Assembly (NCBI GenBank): GCA_001800015.1
Contig: MGUO01000005.1
Location: forward strand, 1 to 12,051
Direction of reading: 5' to 3'
Source of the DNA: Elusimicrobia bacterium RIFCSPHIGHO2_02_FULL_57_9
GTDB taxonomy: Bacteria > Elusimicrobiota > Elusimicrobia > UBA1565 > UBA9628
DNA length: 12,051 nucleotides
Below, piece after piece: positions 6,709 to 12,051 of the stretch. The notes below the pieces were generated by a model. It was not told the DNA's origin and made no database searches. It saw nothing but the letters and a program-made list of their open reading frames with translations. Each line of letters starts with the position of its first letter. Position 1 is the stretch's first letter. The position numbers were made by a program, and so were the translations under genes.

Positions 6709-6769
6709 GTTAAAGCGCTGTTATTTGCTAAACTTTATCATTCCCAACCGGTCAAGGCAAGCGGGTTCT
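6709..6769. promoter_or_regulatory. Divergent intergenic region, candidate minus-strand promoter
   Basis: This 61-base gap separates the divergent starts of the carbonic-anhydrase-like gene and nadB and must hold promoters for both if nothing reads through. On the minus strand TTGACC (6750-6755) lies 17 bases before TTTAGC (6727-6732), a good -35 but a poor -10 match. For nadB I see only an AT-rich stretch (about 6721-6742) and no convincing pair of boxes; AAGG at 6754-6757 lies 12 bases before its ATG. Confidence 0.3.
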
Positions 6770-8365
6770 ATGGCCTCTCATTGCGACTTCCTCGTTTTAG
6801 GCAGCGGTATCGCCGGCTTGCTTTCCGCCCACAAGCTTTCCTCCCTGGGAACTGTGACCATCGTCACGAAAAAAGAGGCCGTTGAATCCAACACCAATTA
6901 CGCCCAAGGCGGCATCGCCGCGGTGACCGGTCCCTGCGATAATTTTGAAAGCCATATCGAGGATACCCTCAACGCCGGAGCCGGTCTCTGCGATGAAAGA
7001 ATCGTGCGGCTTGCCGTTGAGGAAGGGCCGCAGAGGGTCAAGGAGCTGCGCGAGCTGGGAGTGAACTTCAGTCTGAAAAGCCGCGGCAACGAGGCCCTCG
7101 ACTTGGGCCTTGAAGCCGGGCATTCTCAAAGGCGCATACTTCATGCCGGGGATATCACCGGACGCGAGATCGAACGGGCTTTGGTTGAAAGCTGCCGCCG
7201 CAATCCCCGCATCCGGATAGTCGAGAATCACAGCGCCGTCAACTTGATTTTGGATGAGGAGGGCCGGGCGCGAGGCGCCTATGCCATGGACCGCCGCAGC
7301 GGGCTGATCAAGGCTTTCGGCGCTTCGGCCGTCATCTTGGCCACCGGAGGAGCCGGCAAGGTCTATATCTACACCTCCAATCCCGATATCGCCACCGGCG
7401 ACGGCATGGCCATGGCCTATCGCGCCGGAGCGACGCTGGCCAACATGGAATTCGTCCAATTTCACCCGACCTGTCTTTTTCACCCCAAGGCCAAGTCCTT
7501 CCTGCTTTCCGAGGCCTTGCGCGGGGAAGGCGGGCGGCTGCGGCTTAAAAGCGGCCGGGCCTTCATGAAGGATTATAATCCGCGCTCCGAGCTGGCCCCG
7601 CGCGACATCGTGGCGCGCGCCATCGACGCTGAGCTTAAAAAATCGGGCGATGAATGCGTGTATCTGGACATGACCCACAAATCAGCGCAATACTTAAAGT
7701 CGCGCTTTCCGAATATTTACAGGAAACTCTCGGGCCTGGGCATTGATATGGCGGCCGAGCCCATCCCCGTGGTGCCGGCCGCGCATTTTTTCTGCGGAGG
7801 CGCGCGGGTGGATGAATTCGGCCAAACCGATATCCCCGGTCTTTTCGCAGTGGGCGAGGTCTCGCATACCGGGCTGCATGGGGCCAACCGCTTGGCGTCG
7901 AATTCCTTGCTCGAGGGCTGCGTATTCGCCCACCGCGTCTGGCGGCATTTCAAGGATGACGGAAAGTTTCGCCTGCCGCGCCATAGTCCAGCGGCCTGGA
8001 ACCCGGGCAAGGCCGTGGCGCTGGACGAAGCCGTGGTCATCACTCAAAACTGGGATGAAATACGGCGGCTCATGTGGAATTACGTGGGCATCGTGCGCTC
8101 GGATAAGCGCCTGGAGCGGGCCCTGCGGCGCATGCGCCTGCTTAACGCCGAGATCGAGCAGTATTATTGGGATTTTATTTTGACGCCGGATTTAATCGAG
8201 CTACGCAATATCGCCGAGGTGGCCACCATCGTGATACTTTCGGCCATGGCGCGCAAGGAAAGCAGGGGGCTGCATTACAATTTGGACTATCCCCGCCCCC
8301 TTAAGTCCGCTCGCCGTCCCACCTTAATGCGAAAGCGGGATGCGCTGAAATCCTTGGCGGTTTAG
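6770..8365 (+). CDS. nadB: L-aspartate oxidase
   Basis: NadB oxidises L-aspartate to iminoaspartate with FAD, the first step of de novo NAD synthesis; NadA then makes quinolinate. The 531-residue length is normal. Visible elements: dinucleotide-binding 'VLGSGIAG' (9-16), 'NYAQGGIAA' (43-51), 'GHSQRRILHAGDITG' (117-131), 'ILATGGAGKVY' (189-199), 'FHPT' (His232), 'APRDIV' (Arg278), 'HFFCGG' (His339) and 'GANRLASNSLLEG' (371-383, Arg374). Spacings between His232, Arg278, His339 and Arg374 equal those of E. coli His244, Arg290, His351 and Arg386, which supports aspartate oxidase over succinate dehydrogenase or fumarate reductase subunits. I chose the ATG at 6770 because the family N-terminus starts there; the frame is open to 6539 but that part overlaps the divergent gene and is unlike NadB. 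nadA and nadC are not in the window. The stop is one base from the stop of the convergent gene. Confidence 0.96.
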   Translation: MASHCDFLVLGSGIAGLLSAHKLSSLGTVTIVTKKEAVESNTNYAQGGIAAVTGPCDNFESHIEDTLNAGAGLCDERIVRLAVEEGPQRVKELRELGVNFSLKSRGNEALDLGLEAGHSQRRILHAGDITGREIERALVESCRRNPRIRIVENHSAVNLILDEEGRARGAYAMDRRSGLIKAFGASAVILATGGAGKVYIYTSNPDIATGDGMAMAYRAGATLANMEFVQFHPTCLFHPKAKSFLLSEALRGEGGRLRLKSGRAFMKDYNPRSELAPRDIVARAIDAELKKSGDECVYLDMTHKSAQYLKSRFPNIYRKLSGLGIDMAAEPIPVVPAAHFFCGGARVDEFGQTDIPGLFAVGEVSHTGLHGANRLASNSLLEGCVFAHRVWRHFKDDGKFRLPRHSPAAWNPGKAVALDEAVVITQNWDEIRRLMWNYVGIVRSDKRLERALRRMRLLNAEIEQYYWDFILTPDLIELRNIAEVATIVILSAMARKESRGLHYNLDYPRPLKSARRPTLMRKRDALKSLAV

Positions 8366-8366
8366 C

Positions 8367-8936
8367 TTACCGGGCGCGCTCCAGCTCATCAACAATGCGC
8401 GAGAAGACTTGCTGAGCCTGGCCGTCCTGGTCCAAGGGCTGTTTGATGTAGATTTTCATGGACCCGTCTTCGTTATACTGTAGAATATGCTGTAGTGGAG
8501 CCAGGGCCTCTTTGGAAAGACGGTTAAACGGCGCGGGCAATTCATGAGAGGGGAGGCCCATGCGTCTGTAAATAAAATCTCCGGGCCGGCCGAAATCTGT
8601 TTTGGCATGAGGATCTTCTAAAATGGCCTTCACTTTGGGTTTGTCCAGGTAATCCCTGAAATCCTGGCGCTCTTCTGCGGCGTTCTTATCCCTGAGCGAT
8701 TCCGCAGGGAGCTTGAAATTAAAGAGATTCCAAGAGCCGTCTGCGTTCTGATAATAATTGGCGGCGTTCATCCCGAAAGGACCGCTCATGGCGCGCCCTG
8801 GAGAATTGGCTATGGAATCCTGTCGGCTGGTGTCTCCGTAAGCCATGCGGAATTCCTTCACCATCGTTATATCCCCGTTCTGAAGGACGGGAATAACGCC
8901 GTAATGCATCAGGGTTAATAGAATAGCTGCGTGCAT
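8367..8936 (-). CDS. Unrecognised protein, 189 residues
   Basis: I do not recognise a family. From the ATG at 8936 the protein starts with a mildly hydrophobic stretch (residues 1-20), followed by a polar part rich in Asn, Asp and Gly (about 35-75, with 'AANYYQNADGSWNLFNFKLP'), a charged helical part (80-110), and a C-terminal part with 'HILQYNEDGSMKIYIKQP' and a final charged helix. The start is uncertain: an ATG at 8864 has GGGG upstream, and the ATG at 8846 has AAGGA seven bases upstream, the best ribosome site of the three. The gene overlaps the end of the exported protein gene by 22 bases if the first ATG is used. This may mean translational coupling or that one longer exported protein was split by a frameshift. 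It ends one base from nadB in convergent orientation. Confidence 0.6.
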   Translation of the reverse strand: MHAAILLTLMHYGVIPVLQNGDITMVKEFRMAYGDTSRQDSIANSPGRAMSGPFGMNAANYYQNADGSWNLFNFKLPAESLRDKNAAEERQDFRDYLDKPKVKAILEDPHAKTDFGRPGDFIYRRMGLPSHELPAPFNRLSKEALAPLQHILQYNEDGSMKIYIKQPLDQDGQAQQVFSRIVDELERAR

Positions 8937-9397
8937 GACTCGATCAGATCAACGCCGATTTTCAAATTGCTCTTGACTCCGCCCTGCCCGTCCGCAATCA
9001 GGCCCTGGAGTTCGACAGCCTCGCCAAGCGCTGCGGCCAGTTCGGTTTGTTTTTGAGCAACGACCTTTTTCTGGGCCTTTAGGCTTTCAGTTAATAAAAA
9101 ACCCAAAGGCAGTGAATTCCACACCAGCACTAATTTTGCAAGCTGCCGCTTCGCGGCCGCAAGCTCACTTTTCTTGTTCTCATAATGGGCCACGGCCCGC
9201 GCCTTGGCGGATGCGGGATCGGAGATGATTCGGCATCGGCTGCGCTCAAGCCCGATGGATGCGACCTGTTTCTGAACCGAATCTTTCAATCTGCTGAATT
9301 CCGTTCCCAACTCCTGCGCCCAAACAGCCGCCGGAGCTGAAATCATCAGGACCATTAACAGCCCGAGGCTGAGCCTGCGCGCATAATTTTTATTCAT
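8915..9397 (-). CDS. Exported coiled-coil protein of unknown function
   Basis: A 160-residue protein with a clear signal peptide: basic 'NKNYARR', hydrophobic core 'LSLGLLMVLMISAPAA', and a likely cut after 'VWA' (residue 27). The mature part is mostly helical, with charged, alanine-rich stretches at about 66-90 and 105-130 that could form a coiled coil hairpin, separated by a more hydrophobic 'WNSLPLGFLL' turn (93-102). There are two mature cysteines, Cys55 and Cys155, which could form a disulphide in the periplasm. No family is recognised and no lipobox is present. No strong ribosome site precedes the ATG at 9397. The stop at 8915 lies within the next gene, so the two probably form a pair; whether they are really one gene is open. 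Confidence 0.65.
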   Translation of the reverse strand: MNKNYARRLSLGLLMVLMISAPAAVWAQELGTEFSRLKDSVQKQVASIGLERSRCRIISDPASAKARAVAHYENKKSELAAAKRQLAKLVLVWNSLPLGFLLTESLKAQKKVVAQKQTELAAALGEAVELQGLIADGQGGVKSNLKIGVDLIESCTQLFY

Positions 9398-9485
9398 GAA
9401 ATCAGTTTAACGGCCATGGCCGCCTTACGGAAGGAGCTTTGGGCCTATAGAACCGTGGGCCGGAAGACCTATATGGCCGCGCAGT

Positions 9486-9515
9486 TCTGAAACCTGCTTT
9501 CAGAGTTTGTATAAT
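9486..9515 (+). promoter_or_regulatory. uvrA promoter with embedded palindrome
   Basis: A sigma-70-like promoter: -35 CTGAAA (9487-9492, four of six consensus bases), a 17-base spacer, and a perfect -10 TATAAT (9510-9515). The start of transcription would be near 9522, giving a leader of about 35 bases before uvrA. A perfect inverted repeat TCTGAAA-N5-TTTCAGA (9486-9504) covers the -35 box and half of the spacer, a good position for a repressor. uvrA is under LexA control in many bacteria, so an SOS operator is a reasonable guess, but this is not the E. coli (CTGT-N8-ACAG) or Bacillus type sequence. Confidence 0.5.
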
Positions 9516-9555
9516 TTGAGCTGCGCTATTGACCCGCCACGGCAAGGCATCCCGC

Positions 9556-12051
9556 ATGGATAAAATCGTCGTCAGAGGAGCCCGGCAGCACAACCTTAAA
9601 AACATAAGCTGCGAAATCCCGCGCGGCAAGATGACGGTGGTCACGGGGCTTTCCGGCTCGGGCAAATCAAGCCTGGCCTTCGACACCCTTTACGCCGAGG
9701 GCCAGCGCCGCTACGTGGAAAGCCTGTCGGCCTATGCCCGGCAATTCCTCGAGCTCATGGACAAGCCGGAGGTGGACTCAATCGAGGGCTTATCGCCCGC
9801 CATTTCCATCGAACAGCGCAATCCTTCCCGCAACCCGCGCTCAACGGTGGCCACGGTCACCGAAATCTACGATTATTTCCGGCTGCTCTACGCCCGCATC
9901 GGCATCCCCCACTGCCCTCGATGCGGCAAGCGCGTGCGCCGGCAGTCGGCCCAATCCATCGTCAATGAGGCGCTGCGCCAATACGCCGGCCGATCGATCG
10001 CGATATTTTCCCCGCTTGTCGTGGGCAGGCCGGGGACTTATGAAGAGCTGTTTAAGAGGCTTAAGCGTTGCGGATTTTTGACCGTGCGCGTCGATGGAAA
10101 AACCGCCGAGCTGGATAAAATTCCGGCCCTGGTCCGCTATAAAAAACACACCATCGAACTTTTCGTCGATCGCCTTAAGGCCACGGTGGATGAAAAGCAG
10201 CGCCTGGCCGACTCGGTTGAAATCGCCCTGAAGGAATCAAAGGGCCTGGTCCGCATCGAGCCTGCGGCAGCGCCTCAGGACGGCGGCTTGATGAGCGAGC
10301 ATCACGCTTGTCCTGATTGCGGCCTCAGCCTTCCGGACCTTGAGCCCCGGCTTTTTTCCTTCAACTCGCCTTACGGGGCTTGCCCCGCCTGCGACGGCAT
10401 CGGTTTTAAAACAGAAGTCGATCCCGGCTTGATCGTGCCGGATCCTTCCCGCTCCATCGAACAAGGCGCCTTGGTCGCCTGGTCCGATCCGGTCACCACC
10501 AGGACCAATCGCTGGAAAAAATCATGGTCCGGCTACTACGGCGAGATACTTGAGCAGGTCTGCCGCCAGCACGGCATCGACACCTCCATTCCTTGGAAAG
10601 CCATCCCGGCCAAGCAAAAGGAAATACTGCTTTACGGCGGCGGCAGCTATAAGCCCTCCTGGGCCAAGAACATCCAGCAGTTCGAGGGCGTGGCGCGCAA
10701 CCTGGAAAGGCGCTCAAGAGAAACCGAGTCCGAGTTCGTCAGGGAAGCCATCGCCGAGCGCTTCATGCGCCGCAAACTTTGCCCTTCCTGCTCGGGAGCC
10801 AGGCTTAAGCCCGAGGCCTTGTCGGTCAAGGTGGACAATCGCAATATCAACGAATTGACCGGGCTCTCGGTGGGCAAGGCCTACGAGTTTTTCAAAGGCT
10901 TAACGCTGGGCGAGACCGACCGCTTAATCGCGCGGCAAATCCTGAAAGAAATCGTCTCACGGCTTGAATTTTTAAACAATGTCGGCTTGGAGTATCTCAC
11001 CCTGGAGCGCAGCTCGCAGACCCTGGCCGGCGGCGAGGCCCAGCGCATTCACCTGGCCACCCAGATCGGCTCGGGGCTCACTGGAGTGCTTTACGTGCTG
11101 GACGAGCCGTCCATAGGACTGCACCCTCGCGACAACACGCGCCTGCTTGCCACTTTGCGGCGCCTTAGGGATATCGGCAACACCCTAGTTGTCGTCGAGC
11201 ACGACGAGGAAACCATACGCGGCGCCGATTGGGTCATCGATCTAGGGCCGGGCGCCGGAATCCATGGGGGCCATATCGTCGCCCAGGGGCCTGTGGAAAA
11301 AATATTGGCTTCTTCAAAATCATTGACGGGGGCGTGCCTCAGAGGAGAAGGCCCGGCTTTGCCGCCGCGCAAACGGCGGCCCGAGCGGAATTTCCTCAAA
11401 GTTATCGGCGCGGGCCAATTTAATCTGAAAAATATCAGCGTGGAAATCCCGCTCGGCCAATTCGTGTGCGTCACCGGGGTCTCGGGCTCCGGCAAATCAA
11501 CCTTGGTTCACGAGGTTATTTACAAGGCCTTGGCCCGCGAGCTTAACCGCTCCAAGGATGCGCCCGGAATTCATAAGGAAATCCGCGGCATCGAGTATTT
11601 AGACAAGGTGATTATCGTCGACCAATCTCCCATCGGACGCACCCCGCGCTCCAATCCCGCGACTTATACGGGACTCTGGGGGCCTATGCGCGAGCTATTC
11701 GCTCTGCTGCCCCAAGCCAAGGCCAAGGGCTACAAGCCGGGGCGCTTTTCCTTCAACGTCAAAGGCGGGCGCTGCGAGAACTGCTCGGGGGACGGCACCC
11801 TGCGCATCTCCATGCAATTTTTGTCCGATGTGTACGTGCAATGCGACGAGTGCCATGGGGCCCGGTTCAATGATGAAACCTTATCGGTCCGGTATAAAGG
11901 GAAGAACATCGCCGAGATTCTCGCCCTAAGCGTGGAAGAGGCCCGTAAATTTTTCGAGGCCCACCCGGCCATCCTGCGCGTTCTCAAAACGCTCGACGAG
12001 GTGGGCTTGGGCTATGTCGCGCTCGGGCAAAGCGCCACCACTCTTTCGGGC
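9556..12051 (+). CDS. uvrA: Excinuclease ABC subunit A (3' end outside window)
   Basis: UvrA is the damage-sensing ATPase dimer of nucleotide excision repair that loads UvrB. The visible 832 codons are open to the window edge. In order: first Walker A 'GLSGSGKSSL' (31-40), 'QRNPSRNPRSTVATVTEIYD' (87-106) of the UvrB-contact region, a first zinc module with Cys252, Cys255, Cys276 and Cys279, first ABC signature 'LAGGEAQRI' (490-498), Walker B 'VLYVLDEPSIGLHP' (Asp516), second Walker A 'GVSGSGKSTL' (641-650), and a second zinc finger Cys740, Cys743, Cys763, Cys766. The last four match the E. coli numbering exactly, so the length is normal and about 110 residues are missing; the sequence stops inside the second signature (TTLSG). 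The first signature has Ala for the usual Ser. The ATG at 9556 has AAGG eight bases upstream. It is transcribed away from the orphan pair from its own promoter. Confidence 0.97.
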   Translation, partial: MDKIVVRGARQHNLKNISCEIPRGKMTVVTGLSGSGKSSLAFDTLYAEGQRRYVESLSAYARQFLELMDKPEVDSIEGLSPAISIEQRNPSRNPRSTVATVTEIYDYFRLLYARIGIPHCPRCGKRVRRQSAQSIVNEALRQYAGRSIAIFSPLVVGRPGTYEELFKRLKRCGFLTVRVDGKTAELDKIPALVRYKKHTIELFVDRLKATVDEKQRLADSVEIALKESKGLVRIEPAAAPQDGGLMSEHHACPDCGLSLPDLEPRLFSFNSPYGACPACDGIGFKTEVDPGLIVPDPSRSIEQGALVAWSDPVTTRTNRWKKSWSGYYGEILEQVCRQHGIDTSIPWKAIPAKQKEILLYGGGSYKPSWAKNIQQFEGVARNLERRSRETESEFVREAIAERFMRRKLCPSCSGARLKPEALSVKVDNRNINELTGLSVGKAYEFFKGLTLGETDRLIARQILKEIVSRLEFLNNVGLEYLTLERSSQTLAGGEAQRIHLATQIGSGLTGVLYVLDEPSIGLHPRDNTRLLATLRRLRDIGNTLVVVEHDEETIRGADWVIDLGPGAGIHGGHIVAQGPVEKILASSKSLTGACLRGEGPALPPRKRRPERNFLKVIGAGQFNLKNISVEIPLGQFVCVTGVSGSGKSTLVHEVIYKALARELNRSKDAPGIHKEIRGIEYLDKVIIVDQSPIGRTPRSNPATYTGLWGPMRELFALLPQAKAKGYKPGRFSFNVKGGRCENCSGDGTLRISMQFLSDVYVQCDECHGARFNDETLSVRYKGKNIAEILALSVEEARKFFEAHPAILRVLKTLDEVGLGYVALGQSATTLSG

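Noticed and set aside
6539..6769. Extended N-terminus of NadB
   Set aside because: It covers the divergent carbonic-anhydrase-like gene and the promoter gap; NadB proteins begin just before the FAD motif.
6797..7678. Long open frame (293 codons) on the minus strand inside nadB
   Set aside because: It lies antisense to well-conserved nadB coding sequence, has no family features, and such frames are common opposite GC-rich genes.
9402..9686. Minus-strand open frame overlapping the uvrA start
   Set aside because: It is antisense to the conserved UvrA N-terminus and its promoter and shows no recognisable protein features.

Overview
The window looks like a piece of chromosome from a GC-rich diderm (Gram-negative) bacterium. 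The outer-membrane claim rests on lptB and on the tail of an LptA/OstA-like gene directly upstream. Spot counts by hand of 60-base stretches gave about 62-65% GC in lptB and uvrA. I see no phage, transposon, CRISPR or rRNA/tRNA gene, and genes are packed with overlaps of a few bases to about 25 bases. Protein style and gene mix would fit an uncultivated diderm lineage (for example Elusimicrobiota-like), but nothing visible here fixes the phylum.

Left end (1-1797, + strand): the 3' end of an LptA/OstA-like gene, overlapping lptB (LPS export ATPase), then an AT-richer integral membrane protein of the HGSNAT/DUF5009 acyltransferase type. The first 101 bases hold a perfect 38-bp inverted repeat that begins exactly at base 1 and may be an assembly fold-back rather than biology.

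Middle (1817-6708, - strand): six tightly packed genes, read from right to left: gamma-carbonic-anhydrase-like protein, a membrane-anchored histidine-kinase-like protein with a degraded ATP-binding domain, a stand-alone CheY-like receiver, an endonuclease-III-like (MagIII/COG2231-type) DNA glycosylase, a secreted neutral-ceramidase-like protein with an altered nucleophile motif, and a cytoplasmic TPR protein with a strict 40-residue repeat. They look like one transcription unit and form the most interesting part of the window.

Right part (6770-12051): nadB (L-aspartate oxidase, first step of NAD synthesis) is divergent from that unit. It is followed, in convergent orientation, by two overlapping unrecognised genes on the - strand (one exported, coiled-coil). 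A 158-bp intergenic region then carries a good sigma-70-like promoter with an embedded perfect palindrome in front of uvrA, which runs off the right edge about 110 residues before its expected end.

Most genes are housekeeping (LPS export, NAD synthesis, excision repair). The novel content is the pseudokinase-like/receiver pair inside a mixed operon, the ceramidase-like protein, and the orphan exported pair.
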